64,000 bases of DNA, taken from NCBI GenBank assembly GCA_023387735.1, contig JAEWHP010000043.1, forward strand, positions 1 through 64,000, in the 5' to 3' direction. Both the position numbers and the translations under genes were made by a program. The notes beneath the pieces were generated by a model that was not told where the DNA came from, made no database searches, and saw only the letters and a list, made by a program, of their open reading frames with translations. The stretch is from Pseudomonadota bacterium (GTDB taxonomy: Bacteria > Pseudomonadota > Alphaproteobacteria > Rhizobiales > Xanthobacteraceae). Below are positions 25,596 through 34,908 of the stretch, piece by piece. The first letter of the stretch is position 1, and the number at the start of each line of letters is the position of its first letter.

Positions 25596-26402
25596 TCAGG
25601 CCCGCGTCTCCAGCGTCAGCTTCATCCCATCATAGGCGGGCACGACCCCTGCCGGAAGGCTCTGCCGCAACACCTCGTAATCGAGATCGGAGTGCATGTT
25701 GGTGATCACAGCGCGTTTCGGCTTGAAGCGCTCGACCCAGGACAGCGCGTCATTGACGCTGAAATGGCTGGGGTGGCCGGCATAGCGCAGCCCATCGACG
25801 ATCCAGAGATCGAGATTTTCCAGCGCGGGCCAGCTCTCCTCGGGAATATCGTGCAGGTCAGGCGTGTAGGCGGCGTTGCCGACGCGGAATCCCAGCGCCG
25901 GTATCCTGCCGTGGTGAACCAGGAAAGCGGAGAGTTTGACCGGGCCACCCTTCCCTTCCGTGGTGTGGCTCTCGCCGGCCTCGATGGAATGACGGGTCAG
26001 GATCGGCGGATAGTCGCTGCCCTCGGGCGCGATGAAGCAATAGGAGAACCGCGCCATGATGTCTTTTGCGGTCGACTGATTGAAGTAGACCGGAATGCGC
26101 CGCCGCTGATGCAGCACGACGGAACGCAGGTCGTCGATGCCATGGGTCTGATCGGCATGCTCATGCGTCAGGTAGACCGCGTCGATGTGATCGACATCGG
26201 CGTCGATCAATTGCTCGCGCAAATCGGGAGAAGTGTCGATCACGATCCGCGTGGTGCCGTGGGCGCCGGATCGTTCGACCAGCAGCGAGCAGCGTCGTCG
26301 CCGGTTTTTTGGATTCTTGGGATCGCAGGCCCCCCAGCCGAGCGCCGGGCGCGGAACGCCTGCGGAAGAGCCGCAGCCCAGAATCGTCAGCGTCACCGTC
26401 AT
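25596..26402 (-). CDS. MBL-fold metal-dependent hydrolase (PhnP-like)
   Basis: The 268-aa product has the metallo-beta-lactamase metal site THEHADQTHGIDDLR, an N-terminal TILGCGSSAGVPRPALGWG and later metal ligands around VDGLRYAGHPSHFS and ITNMHSDLDY. It resembles PhnP-type phosphodiesterases that act on cyclic ribose phosphates, but no phosphonate genes are nearby, so the substrate is open. The ATG at 26402 overlaps the tatD stop by 4 nt (ATGA). The pair tatD-MBL hydrolase downstream of metG-holB-tmk is common in alphaproteobacteria. Confidence 0.88.
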   Translation of the reverse strand: MTVTLTILGCGSSAGVPRPALGWGACDPKNPKNRRRRCSLLVERSGAHGTTRIVIDTSPDLREQLIDADVDHIDAVYLTHEHADQTHGIDDLRSVVLHQRRRIPVYFNQSTAKDIMARFSYCFIAPEGSDYPPILTRHSIEAGESHTTEGKGGPVKLSAFLVHHGRIPALGFRVGNAAYTPDLHDIPEESWPALENLDLWIVDGLRYAGHPSHFSVNDALSWVERFKPKRAVITNMHSDLDYEVLRQSLPAGVVPAYDGMKLTLETRA

Positions 26403-27190
26403 GCCGTGGCCTTTGGTGCCGGCACCTTGGAGAACAGGCGAAAGAAATTCTCCGTCGTCTGCCGCGACATCTCTTCCAGCGAGACGCCGCGCGTTTCCGC
26501 CAGCACCCTGGCGACTTCGACGACATAGGACGGCTCGTTGCGCTTGCCGCGGAATTTCCCCGGCGCGAGATAGGGCGCGTCGGTTTCGACCATGATGCGA
26601 TCGGCCGGGAGTTCGGCGGCGAGTGCGCGCAACGCCTCGGACTTCTTGAACGTCACGATGCCCGTGAACGAGATCGACAGGCCCAGCGCAATCGCCTTCA
26701 TCGCCAGTTCGCGTCCGCCGGTATAGCAATGCAGCACGGCCTTGAACGGGCCCTTCCCTACCTCGTCTTCGAGAATTCGGCCGCAGTCTTCGTCCGCCTC
26801 GCGCGTATGGATCACCAGCGGCAAGCCGGTCGCGCGCGCGGCTGCGATATGCGCGCGAAAACCACGCTCCTGCGCCTCGGGCGAACCGTGCTCGTAGAAA
26901 TAATCCAGCCCCGCCTCGCCCAGCGCGATGACCTTCGGGTGCTTCGTCAGCTCGATCAGTTCGCTGGCAGGAATGCCATCTTCCTCATCGGCGTGATGCG
27001 GATGGGTGCCGACCGAACAGTAGACGTTGGGAAACCGTTCGGCGATGGCAAGCAGCCCGCCGAGCCGCCTGACGCGCGTCGAGATCGTGACGATGCGGCC
27101 GACACCGGCCGCCTCGGCACGCGCGACGATGCTGTCGAGATCCTCGGCGAAATCCGGAAAGTCGAGATGGCAATGGCTGTCAACAAGCAT
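26399..27190 (-). CDS. tatD: TatD family hydrolase / metal-dependent DNase
   Basis: TatD proteins are metal-dependent DNases of the amidohydrolase fold. The 263-aa product starts MLVDSHCHLDFPDF with the metal-binding HxH, then GTHPHHADEE, ALGEAGLDYFYE, LPLVIHTREAD, LHCYTGG and ETDAPYLAP with the final Asp. All ligands are present. The start at 27190 gives the canonical N terminus; a much longer frame upstream only shadows metG. Spacing to metG is 14 bp. Confidence 0.94.
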   Translation of the reverse strand: MLVDSHCHLDFPDFAEDLDSIVARAEAAGVGRIVTISTRVRRLGGLLAIAERFPNVYCSVGTHPHHADEEDGIPASELIELTKHPKVIALGEAGLDYFYEHGSPEAQERGFRAHIAAARATGLPLVIHTREADEDCGRILEDEVGKGPFKAVLHCYTGGRELAMKAIALGLSISFTGIVTFKKSEALRALAAELPADRIMVETDAPYLAPGKFRGKRNEPSYVVEVARVLAETRGVSLEEMSRQTTENFFRLFSKVPAPKATA

Positions 27191-27204
27191 GGCGTGCAAA
27201 CCGT

Positions 27205-29142
27205 TCAGTCTGCCTTCGGCCCGACGTAGCGCGGAAATACACCGACCGGCGGCGGCAACGCCGTGCCCGGCGCGATACGCGTGCCGAGCGCGGCAAAGTT
27301 GCGCGCCTGTGCTTCGTCGGGAATGCCGAGGCTGTCGAGCAGCTTCTTCGAGGCATCGGGCATGACCGGCTGCGTCAGGATGGCGATCTGGCGCACCACT
27401 TCGGCGGTGACATACAGCACCGTCTTCTGCCGCGCCGGATCGGTCTTGGCCAGCGCCCACGGCGCTTCGCCGGCGAAATAGCGGTTGGCTTCCGCCACCA
27501 CGGACCACACCACGTTCAGCCACTGATGGATCTGCTGCGTCGCCATCGCCGTGCGCGAGGCCGCCAGCATGGCATCGGCTTCCGCCAGGATCGACCTGTC
27601 GTTGTCGGTGAATTCGCCGGGCTCGGGCAGCACGCCGCCGAGTTGCTTGGCGATCATCGACAGCGAGCGCTGTGCCAGATTGCCGAGATCGTTGGCGAGA
27701 TCGGCATTGATGCGCGCGACGATGGCTTCGTGGTTGTAGTTGCCGTCCTGCCCGAACGGCACCTCGCGCAGGAAGAAGTACCGCATCTGGTCGACGCCGT
27801 ACTGGTCGGCGAGGTTGAAGGGGTCGACGACGTTGCCGACCGACTTCGACATCTTCTCGCCCCTGTTGAACAGGAAGCCGTGGGCATAGACCCGCTTCTG
27901 CACGGGAATGCCGGCCGACATCAGGAACGCCGGCCAATACACCGCGTGGAAGCGGATGATGTCCTTGCCGATGATGTGCACGTCCGCCGGCCAGTAGCGC
28001 CAGTTCGGATCGTTCTCATCGGGAAAGCCGACGCCCGTGATGTAGTTGGTCAGCGCGTCGACCCAGACATACATCACGTGCTCGGGGTCGTTGGGCACCT
28101 TGACGCCCCAGTCAAACGTCGTGCGCGAAATGGAGAGGTCCTTCAGGCCGCTCCTGACGAAGCTGACGACTTCGTTGCGGCGTGAATCCGGCCCGATGAA
28201 GTCGGGCTGGTTTTTGTAAAGCGCCAGCAGACGATCCTGATAAGCGGACAGTCTGAAGAAGTAGCTCTTCTCCTCGACCCACTCGACCGGCGAGCCCTGC
28301 GGGCCGCGGCGCACATTATCCTCGCCGAGAACGGTCTCTTCCTCGGCGTAATAGGCTTCATCGCGGACCGAGTACCAGCCGGCATAGGTATCGATATAGA
28401 TGTCGCCGTTCTGCTGCATCCGGTTCCAGACCGCCTGGACCGATCGATGATGTGCAGGCTCGGTGGTGCGGATGAAGCGGTCGAACGACACGTTCAGGCG
28501 TTCGTCCATTTCCCTGAAGCGGCCGGCGTTGCGTGCGGCGAGGTCGGCAACCGCCATTCCCTCGCCCTCGGCGGTCTGGATCATCTTCAGGCCGTGCTCA
28601 TCGGTACCCGTGAGGAAGAACACGTCCTTGCCGTTCAGCCGCTGAAACCTTGCCAGCGCGTCGGTGGCAATCGCCTCGTAGGCGTGGCCGATGTGCGGTA
28701 CGCCGTTCGGATAGGCGATCGCGGTGGTGATGAAGTAGGTGTTGCGCTCTGCAGCCGTCGCCGGTTTCGCCTCGGCGGGGGTCGGCGCGGACGCCGAAAC
28801 GGCTTCCCCAATCTCCGCCGCTGGCAAGGTTTCTACTTGTGGCTCCGTGCGCGGCGCGATGGCGCGCTTCTTCGACGCGGCTTTCTTCGCTGGTTTCCCG
28901 GTCGCCTTTTTTGCAGCCTTCCTGGCAGATTTTGCTGCGACTTTCTTTGTAGTCTTTTTTCTGGCCGGCTTCTTCGCGGCCTTTTTTGCAACCGTCTTCG
29001 AAGCTTTGCGGGCCTTCTTCACGACGCGCTTGCTCTTGGCCGCGCGCTTTTTCGCCGCGGCCTTCTTGCTGGCGCCGGCCGGCGACTTGGCCGCCTTCTT
29101 CGCCTTGCGCTTTTTCGAAGCTTTCCTTGCAGCCGTCGCCAC
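27205..29142 (-). CDS. metG: Methionyl-tRNA synthetase with lysine/alanine-rich N-terminal tail
   Basis: The enzyme charges initiator and elongator tRNA-Met. The catalytic part begins near residue 134 (NTYFITTAIAYPNGVPHIGH, with HIGH at about 150-153) and has the KMSKS loop in NRGEKMSKSVGN and the anticodon-binding helical domain at the C terminus. It is of the class without the zinc-knuckle cysteines (WYSVRDEAYYAEEE). Ahead of this lies an unusual tail: residues 1-94 are almost only Lys, Ala, Arg, Ser and Thr in histone H1-like repeats (AKKAAK, KKAAKK), then a Pro/Ala linker to 133. The GTG at 29142 is chosen as start because AAAAGGA lies 8 nt upstream; a TTG near residue 106 is an alternative that would remove the tail. 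Confidence 0.9.
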   Translation of the reverse strand: MATAARKASKKRKAKKAAKSPAGASKKAAAKKRAAKSKRVVKKARKASKTVAKKAAKKPARKKTTKKVAAKSARKAAKKATGKPAKKAASKKRAIAPRTEPQVETLPAAEIGEAVSASAPTPAEAKPATAAERNTYFITTAIAYPNGVPHIGHAYEAIATDALARFQRLNGKDVFFLTGTDEHGLKMIQTAEGEGMAVADLAARNAGRFREMDERLNVSFDRFIRTTEPAHHRSVQAVWNRMQQNGDIYIDTYAGWYSVRDEAYYAEEETVLGEDNVRRGPQGSPVEWVEEKSYFFRLSAYQDRLLALYKNQPDFIGPDSRRNEVVSFVRSGLKDLSISRTTFDWGVKVPNDPEHVMYVWVDALTNYITGVGFPDENDPNWRYWPADVHIIGKDIIRFHAVYWPAFLMSAGIPVQKRVYAHGFLFNRGEKMSKSVGNVVDPFNLADQYGVDQMRYFFLREVPFGQDGNYNHEAIVARINADLANDLGNLAQRSLSMIAKQLGGVLPEPGEFTDNDRSILAEADAMLAASRTAMATQQIHQWLNVVWSVVAEANRYFAGEAPWALAKTDPARQKTVLYVTAEVVRQIAILTQPVMPDASKKLLDSLGIPDEAQARNFAALGTRIAPGTALPPPVGVFPRYVGPKAD

Positions 29143-29194
29143 GATGAATTCCTTTTGACCCAAGCGATTGTCGGGATTGATGTCGGGCGGAGCG

Positions 29195-30235
29195 TTACCG
29201 TGTTGCTTCCGCGAGCATCCCGAACACCGAGAAAACCAGCGGTTTTCGCTCCAGATTGTACGATTCTGTGTCGCGCGCGGCGCGGACGATCTTTTCCCAT
29301 ACCTCCGCCAGCCGTGCAAGGCGGGGAAGGTTCGCGTTGGCATCGTCGGTGCGCAGCTTTTCGCCAATCCAGCGGTCAATGCCGTCGATGAAGGCGGCCA
29401 GCGCCACGCGATCGCTGGTGCCGAGCGCGTCGCCCAGTGCGTGCAGTTCGCGCGGATCGACCTGCGGCAGGCTAGCCAGCAATGCCGCGGTCCGCTGCTG
29501 CAGCTTGAGCGCGTCCCCGCCCATCAAGGTCAGCGCGCGCGATACACTTCCCTCCGACGCATCGGCCGCTTGCGCCAGGGCTGGATCATCGGATGCGATA
29601 TCGGTGGCCCGCGCCGCCGCGCGGATTACGTCGCTGGTGGCGAGTGGCCGCAGCGGCAATTTTCGACAACGGGACAGGATCGTCGGCAACGCCCGTGCCG
29701 GCGAGTGACTGACGAGCAAAAACAACGATCGTTGCGGCGGCTCTTCGAGAATTTTCAGCAGCGCATTGGCGGCGTTCGGGTTGAGTTCGTCAACGGTATC
29801 GACGATGCAGACCCGCCAGCCGTCCACCGCCGCGGTCGAGCCGAAAAATGAAATCGTCTCCCGCGTCTCGTCGACGGTGATGACGGTGCGCAGCACGCCA
29901 CGATCGTTGAGCCCGCGCTCGAGTACCAACAGCCCGCCATGGGCGCTGGCCGCGACCTGTCGCGCGACGGGATCATTGGGATCGAGCGCCAGCGTTTCGG
30001 CACGCTGCACAGCAGGCTTCATGGGATCCGCATGGGCAAGCACGAACCGCGCCATGCGATAGGCCAGCGTCGCCTTGCCGATGCCCTGCGGGCCGCCGAT
30101 CAGCCAGGCATGCGGTATCCGCCCGCTGCGGTAGGCGTTCAGCAACGCCGCTTCCGCCTCGCCATGGCCGAACAGATCGGCCGTTTCGCGGGGATGCCTG
30201 ACCGCCATCTCGGGTTCGGTTTTGCGGGCGCTCAT
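29195..30235 (-). CDS. holB: DNA polymerase III subunit delta' (HolB)
   Basis: HolB is a clamp-loader subunit of the replicative polymerase. The 346-aa product has an AAA+ fold with P-loop LIGGPQGIGKATLAYRMAR, DTVDELNPNAANALLKILEE and the SRC motif in LPTILSRCRKLPLRP. Compared with gamma/DnaX it lacks the zinc module, as expected. Its ATG at 30235 overlaps the tmk stop by 4 nt, so the two are co-translated. The metG start lies 52 bp downstream. Confidence 0.94.
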   Translation of the reverse strand: MSARKTEPEMAVRHPRETADLFGHGEAEAALLNAYRSGRIPHAWLIGGPQGIGKATLAYRMARFVLAHADPMKPAVQRAETLALDPNDPVARQVAASAHGGLLVLERGLNDRGVLRTVITVDETRETISFFGSTAAVDGWRVCIVDTVDELNPNAANALLKILEEPPQRSLFLLVSHSPARALPTILSRCRKLPLRPLATSDVIRAAARATDIASDDPALAQAADASEGSVSRALTLMGGDALKLQQRTAALLASLPQVDPRELHALGDALGTSDRVALAAFIDGIDRWIGEKLRTDDANANLPRLARLAEVWEKIVRAARDTESYNLERKPLVFSVFGMLAEATR

Positions 30236-30918
30236 GCTGAACTAGCCCTCGTCGGTGTGGCCAACAGATGTTCGCGCACGGCGCTCCAGATGTGGGCCGC
30301 GACCGTGTCGGCATCGGCATCGGCATCGATGAGGACGCAGCGCTGCGGATCCTCGGCGGCGATCTGCTTGTAGGCGTCGCGGAGATCCTGATGGAATTGA
30401 ATGTCTTCGGCCTCGAAACGATCGGCCACGCCACCGCCGCGACGGGCGGCAGCTCGCTTCAGGCCGATCTCGACGGGAATATCCAGAATGATGGTCAGGT
30501 CCGGCTTGAGATCGCCGATCGTGACCCGCTGCATGGCGTTGAGAACGTCAGGCGAGACCTGCCCCAGCCTGCCCTGGTAGGCGCGGGTCGAATCGAAGAA
30601 GCGGTCGCACAGTACCCATGTCCCCTGGCTAAGCGCGGGCTGGATCACCGTACGCACGTGGTCGTCGCGCGCCGCGGCGAACAGCAGCGTCTCGGCCTCG
30701 GCTCCAAGCAGCTTGCCCATACCCGACAGCACCAGATGCCGGATGATTTCAGCACCCGGCGAGCCTCCGGGTTCCCGCGTCACGATCGCGCGCAACCTTT
30801 CCGCGGCAAGACGGTCCGCGAGATTCCTGATCTGCGTGGACTTTCCAGAACCCTCGCCGCCTTCAAACGAGATGAACTTCCCGCGCCCGGAAGTCCGGTT
30901 CGGCGCTGTGTCGGCCAT
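30232..30918 (-). CDS. tmk: Thymidylate kinase
   Basis: Tmk phosphorylates dTMP to dTDP. The 228-aa product has the P-loop ISFEGGEGSGKSTQIRNLA, the DR motif in LCDRFFDSTRAYQG and a LID region RRGGGVADRFEAE. It starts at ATG 30918, two bases after the D,D-carboxypeptidase stop, and overlaps holB by 4 nt. The alternate longer frame upstream is a shadow of the carboxypeptidase gene. Confidence 0.96.
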   Translation of the reverse strand: MADTAPNRTSGRGKFISFEGGEGSGKSTQIRNLADRLAAERLRAIVTREPGGSPGAEIIRHLVLSGMGKLLGAEAETLLFAAARDDHVRTVIQPALSQGTWVLCDRFFDSTRAYQGRLGQVSPDVLNAMQRVTIGDLKPDLTIILDIPVEIGLKRAAARRGGGVADRFEAEDIQFHQDLRDAYKQIAAEDPQRCVLIDADADADTVAAHIWSAVREHLLATPTRASSA

Positions 30919-30920
30919 GG

Positions 30921-32180
30921 TCAGAGCTTCTCTGCGCCCGCGCGGAACATGCCGATGACGAGTTCGCTGGCGCCGTCGATGGCGCGGCGTACCGTCGAGC
31001 CGGTGCCGACCGCCTCGGCCGCATAAACCGGGGCTTCGACGGCCACATTGGCGCCGCGCCATACCTTGACGACGCCGACCGCCTGGCCGGCCTTTACCGG
31101 CGCGGCCACGGGCCCCTTGTAGACGATGCGGGCGATCAGCTTTTCGTTGCCATTCTTGGGCACCATCACCTTGATCGGTTCGGGGCTGGAAAGCTTGACC
31201 GAACGGCTGTCGCCGCCAAATACCTTGGCGTAGCCGACCATCTGGTTGGCCGCGAACAGCGTCCGCGTTTCGAAATTGCGAAAACCCCATTCCAGCATCT
31301 TTTTGGCCTCGGAGGCCCGATCGTCCGCATCCTCGAGGCCATTGATCACGACGATCAGTCGCGTGTCGTTCTGCACGGCGGAGCCGACCATGCCGTAGCC
31401 GCCCTCCTTGGTGAAACCGGTCTTCAGGCCGTCGGCGCCATTGAGCGTGTTCAGCAGCGGATTGCGGTTCTGCTGGCGGATCTTGTTCCAGGTGAATTCC
31501 CTCTCCCCGAACAATTTGTACATGTCGGGATAAGTCAGGATCAGGTGGCGGGCGAGTTTGGACAGTTCCCGCACCGTCATCTTGTTGGCCGGATCCGGCA
31601 GTCCGTTGGAATTGCCGAAGGTCGACTTCGTCATACCGAGCTCGCGAGCGCGCTTGGTCAGGAAGTCGGCGGCAAAGATCCGTTCGTTGCCGGCCATGCC
31701 TTCGGCCAGGGCAATGCAGGAATCGTTGCCGCTCTGGATGATGGCGCCGCGCAGCAGGTCGTCCACCGATACCTTGCTGTTGAGGGCGGCAAACATGGTC
31801 GAGCCGCCGGCCGGCGCGCCGCCCTTGCGCCAGGCGTTCTCGCTGATGCGGTACTCGTCGGTCAGTTTGACCGTGCCCTCCTTGAGGGCGTTGAAGACCA
31901 CTTCGACCGTCATCAGCTTCAGCATGCTGGAGGGCGCGCGAAGTTCGTCGGCGTTCTTCTCGAACAGCACGCTGCCGCTGGAACCCTCGATCAGAATGGC
32001 GGTGGGGGCGTCCCCGTCAAAGCCGCCATCGTCCTTCTTGGCCCCCTGGACGCTATTGTTGGCGGCATAGACGACCCCGCCCCAGGCGACGGCGAGGGCC
32101 AGCGTACCCGCGATCAGGCTGCGCCACGGGATGACAGCCGCGGCTTCAGTCTTGCGGGAAACGGGGGTCTCGGCTGCCAT
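30921..32180 (-). CDS. D-alanyl-D-alanine carboxypeptidase (PBP5/6 family)
   Basis: This penicillin-binding protein trims the terminal D-Ala from peptidoglycan stem peptides at the periplasmic face of the inner membrane. The 419-aa product has an N-terminal membrane anchor or signal (about 18-40), the SxxK active site SMLK with Ser85 and Lys88, the SGN motif in IIQSGNDSCIA, the KTG motif in GLKTGFTKEGGYGM, and a C-terminal beta domain. The ATG at 32180 is used instead of one 18 codons upstream because it places the signal sequence normally. It is the first gene of the leftward operon that runs to the MBL hydrolase. Confidence 0.93.
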   Translation of the reverse strand: MAAETPVSRKTEAAAVIPWRSLIAGTLALAVAWGGVVYAANNSVQGAKKDDGGFDGDAPTAILIEGSSGSVLFEKNADELRAPSSMLKLMTVEVVFNALKEGTVKLTDEYRISENAWRKGGAPAGGSTMFAALNSKVSVDDLLRGAIIQSGNDSCIALAEGMAGNERIFAADFLTKRARELGMTKSTFGNSNGLPDPANKMTVRELSKLARHLILTYPDMYKLFGEREFTWNKIRQQNRNPLLNTLNGADGLKTGFTKEGGYGMVGSAVQNDTRLIVVINGLEDADDRASEAKKMLEWGFRNFETRTLFAANQMVGYAKVFGGDSRSVKLSSPEPIKVMVPKNGNEKLIARIVYKGPVAAPVKAGQAVGVVKVWRGANVAVEAPVYAAEAVGTGSTVRRAIDGASELVIGMFRAGAEKL

Positions 32181-32346
32181 CGGCGATGTCCTGAATCTGC
32201 GTCTTGTAACAGCTGGAAGTATCGCAAACAACACAGGTTTTTGGACTCGTCGCCGTGTCGATCGGATTGCAGCGCAACGCGAACCTACGTATCGTGCCGA
32301 CGCTGCAATCTCTCACAAAAATACTTAAAAACAGGGCGGAAACGCG

Positions 32347-33291
32347 ATGCCAACTTCACGCACCATTTCCGCCAATGGAATCGAGTTCTTCTTGCTCGAA
32401 CAGGGTCAGGGTCCGCTCGTCCTGCTCTGCCATGGCTGGCCCGAACTGTCCTACTCCTGGCGGCACCAGATTCCTGCGATCGCGGACGCCGGCTTCCGCG
32501 TCGTTGCCCCTGACATGCGCGGCTTTGGCCGGACCAGCGCACCTGCCGATATCGGCGCCTATACCCTGTTCCACAATGTCGGCGACATGGTCGCGCTGGT
32601 GGCGGCGCTCGGCGAGAAGCAGGCGGTCATTGTCGGGCATGATTGGGGCGCGCCGGTCGCCTGGCACGCGGCGATGTTCCGGCCGGATGTCTTCACCCGG
32701 GTGGCCGGGCTCAGCGTGCCGCCGCCGTTCCGCGGGCGTGGCCTGCCGCTCGAAACCCTGAAGAACAACGGCATCACCAACTTCTACTGGCAGTACTTTC
32801 AAACGCCCGGGGTGGCGGAAGCCGAGTTCGAGCGCGACGTCGCGGCGACGATGCGAATCATCCTGGGCGGACGCGGGTTCTCCGACCCATCCGCGCACCA
32901 GTTCGTCGAGGAGGGCAAGGGCTTCCTTGCCGGTGCCGACCCGCATCGGCCGCTGCCGGGCTGGCTGACCGAGGCCGACATCGCCACTTTCGCCGAGATC
33001 TACGGCAAGTCCGGCTTTCGCGGCGGGCTCAACTGGTACCGCAATATCGATCGGAACTGGGAACTGACCGCACCATGGCAGGGCGCGCAGATCCACCAGC
33101 CGTCGCTGTTCGTCGCGGGCTCGAACGATGGCGTGATTACGGGCCTGATCGGCGCCAAACAGGTCAAGGAGATGGAGCGCGTGCTGCCCAATCTGAGGCA
33201 GAAGCTCATCGTCGACGGCGCAGGCCACTGGATTCAGCAGGAGCGGCCGGACGAGGTCAACGCCGCCCTGATCGCCTTCCTCAAGAGCTAG
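32347..33291 (+). CDS. Alpha/beta hydrolase, epoxide hydrolase-like
   Basis: The 314-aa product has the layout of soluble epoxide hydrolases: the oxyanion motif CHGWPELSYSWRHQIP, the nucleophile elbow GHDWGAPVAW with Asp99 instead of Ser, and the catalytic His in GAGHWIQQERPDEV. Asp as nucleophile favours epoxide hydrolase or haloalkane dehalogenase chemistry over esterase; the HGWPE motif favours the former. It is monocistronic and its stop overlaps the convergent rlpA stop by 4 bp. Confidence 0.88.
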   Translation: MPTSRTISANGIEFFLLEQGQGPLVLLCHGWPELSYSWRHQIPAIADAGFRVVAPDMRGFGRTSAPADIGAYTLFHNVGDMVALVAALGEKQAVIVGHDWGAPVAWHAAMFRPDVFTRVAGLSVPPPFRGRGLPLETLKNNGITNFYWQYFQTPGVAEAEFERDVAATMRIILGGRGFSDPSAHQFVEEGKGFLAGADPHRPLPGWLTEADIATFAEIYGKSGFRGGLNWYRNIDRNWELTAPWQGAQIHQPSLFVAGSNDGVITGLIGAKQVKEMERVLPNLRQKLIVDGAGHWIQQERPDEVNAALIAFLKS

Positions 33292-34220
33292 TACAGCCCT
33301 CGCCCGCTGAGCACCTCGCTCGGGCCCCGCGGGTTCACCGGGAGGTAGGCCGCGCTCGGGGCCATATGGCCCGGATTGCTTTCATAGGAGACAGCCCGCG
33401 CGTTTTCGACCGAACGGCCGCGCGAACGGCTCGAAGCCGACATTTCCGAGGTCGCATTGATCGAGGCGTGATCGGCCGTGGTGTTGCCGAGGCTGTAGGG
33501 GCGGCCTTCCGGCATCGGAACCTCGCCGCGGATTCGGCCCGCGGACGAAGTCATCTCGGGCACGAACGGCCGGGCCGAGGCGACCCGGACCGTGGACGGC
33601 GACGGCGCGGGCTCCCCGGTCCGCAGGGTCGCCAGTAGCTGGCGGTCGTCGGAGCCTTCGAGCGGCGCACGACCGACGTACTCCACACGGACCTTGGCGA
33701 CGCCATTGGCCTTGAAGTCAAGGAGTTCCGCCGCCTTGTTGGAGACGTCGATGAGCCGGTTGCCGTGGTACGGACCGCGGTCATTGACCCGGACGATCAG
33801 CGACTTGCCGTTCCGGACGTTGGTGACGCGGGCGTAGCTCGGGATCGGCAGGGTCGGATGCGCCGCCGTCAGGGCGGTCATATCGAAGACCTCGCCGTTG
33901 GCGGTCAGCCGGCCGTGGAAATCATCGCCATACCAGGAGGCCATCCCCTCGGCGCGATAGTTGGGATCGTCTTCCGGCACGTAGACCCGGCCGGCGACGG
34001 TGTAGGGCTTGCCGATTCGGTAGGTGCCGCCGCCCTTCGGCACGGGTTCCCCGAAGGCCACCACGCGCGGGCTGGAGGACACGCCGTATTTGGGATCGAC
34101 GCGGCCGGCGAACTTTTCGGAGGAAGCGCAATTCGCGAGGACGAGACACGTGGCCACCGCAGCAATGCCGCGCGTGCCACGGACAATCGATTCTGACCGT
34201 CGAATCCCCATTCGCCCCAA
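33288..34220 (-). CDS. rlpA: RlpA family lipoprotein, septal ring/peptidoglycan-associated
   Basis: RlpA proteins bind denuded peptidoglycan at the septum, and some are lytic transglycosylases. The 310-aa product has a lipoprotein signal with lipobox LANC (Cys31) and the double-psi beta-barrel: GMASWYGDDFHGRLTANGEV, ALTAAHPTLPIPSYARVTN and RVNDRGPYHGNRLIDVS. The C-terminal third is Ser/Pro/Arg-rich and no SPOR domain is seen. An ATG three codons downstream (34211) is equally possible. Being in the same direction as and near the D,D-carboxypeptidase gene suggests common cell-wall function, though an unrelated gene lies between. Confidence 0.88.
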   Translation of the reverse strand: MGRMGIRRSESIVRGTRGIAAVATCLVLANCASSEKFAGRVDPKYGVSSSPRVVAFGEPVPKGGGTYRIGKPYTVAGRVYVPEDDPNYRAEGMASWYGDDFHGRLTANGEVFDMTALTAAHPTLPIPSYARVTNVRNGKSLIVRVNDRGPYHGNRLIDVSNKAAELLDFKANGVAKVRVEYVGRAPLEGSDDRQLLATLRTGEPAPSPSTVRVASARPFVPEMTSSAGRIRGEVPMPEGRPYSLGNTTADHASINATSEMSASSRSRGRSVENARAVSYESNPGHMAPSAAYLPVNPRGPSEVLSGRGLY

Positions 34221-34592
34221 CTACCATTCCAACGGCCGCGTGCCTACGTCGAGGCCAGTGCGCGTTACTTTGCGACGCGGCCCACCACCGCATCACCGCA
34301 TGAAGATATCGCAACCCGAACGCGGCGGAAATGGGGTGGGCATTCGTGCGACGCATCTCCGCGCCGACTTGGTAAATCAATCGTAGCCCGAGATATCCGG
34401 CGAACTACGGGAGTGCAGCCGCCGATTGCCGGTAGATGGTGCGTTGTTTGAGAAGACTTTGTGGCCATTCAGCAAATCTGTTGCATCAAATCATCACTCC
34501 CCCCCGATCTTCGATTTCAACTTCCGAATCTTTTTGACTGTGCAGCGCTGCAGTCGTTCTGTGGTCGTGCGGGGGCGCAAAGGATTGGTACG
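34221..34592. other. Intergenic stretch upstream of rlpA, no gene recognised
   Basis: The 372 bases carry the rlpA promoter on the minus strand and the leader of the small gene at 34593. No tRNA, terminator or clear regulator site was recognised. GC content falls around 34440-34560. Open frames here are short, lack ribosome binding sites and have no recognisable similarity. Confidence 0.4.
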
Positions 34593-34682
34593 ATGATTGA
34601 GACAGTTACAGCGGTGATGGCCCTGGTGAGCGCCGGCATTTTTCTTGCCCACGCATTTGAAGGGTATCGTTACAGGGCGTGA
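34593..34682 (+). CDS. Small membrane protein, 29 aa
   Basis: The predicted product MIETVTAVMALVSAGIFLAH (first 20 residues) continues with AFEGYRYRA, giving one membrane span and a short basic tail. A ribosome binding site AAAGGA lies 8 nt before the ATG. No function is known to me; it is offered as a gene because of the well-placed start signal and membrane-like composition. It opens the low-oxygen island but has no visible FNR box. Confidence 0.45.
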   Translation: MIETVTAVMALVSAGIFLAHAFEGYRYRA

Positions 34683-34809
34683 GCCTTTTCCGGCCAAAGG
34701 CTCGGGTGGCTCACCCGATTCTCTGGCTGAAAGTTTTACTCGTGGTTCCGGCCGGGGGATTCGGAAAGATTTAATAAATTCGGACGAGCATCGAAGTGGT
34801 AGGTGTATC

Positions 34810-34908
34810 ATGCGTAACCACGACACTGTCTCCAACGGATTCCTGGTCCTGACGACGGTCAGCCTCGCGCTCCTGTGTTCGAGCCTGCTGGCCTTTGCAT
34901 TCGGCTAG
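34810..34908 (+). CDS. Small membrane protein, 32 aa
   Basis: The product MRNHDTVSNGFLVLTTVSLA (first 20 residues) followed by LLCSSLLAFAFG has one hydrophobic span that reaches the C terminus. The ribosome site is weak (TAGGT). It lies 127 bp after another tiny membrane-protein gene on the same strand. It could be real or chance; no similarity is recognised. Confidence 0.35.
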   Translation: MRNHDTVSNGFLVLTTVSLALLCSSLLAFAFG

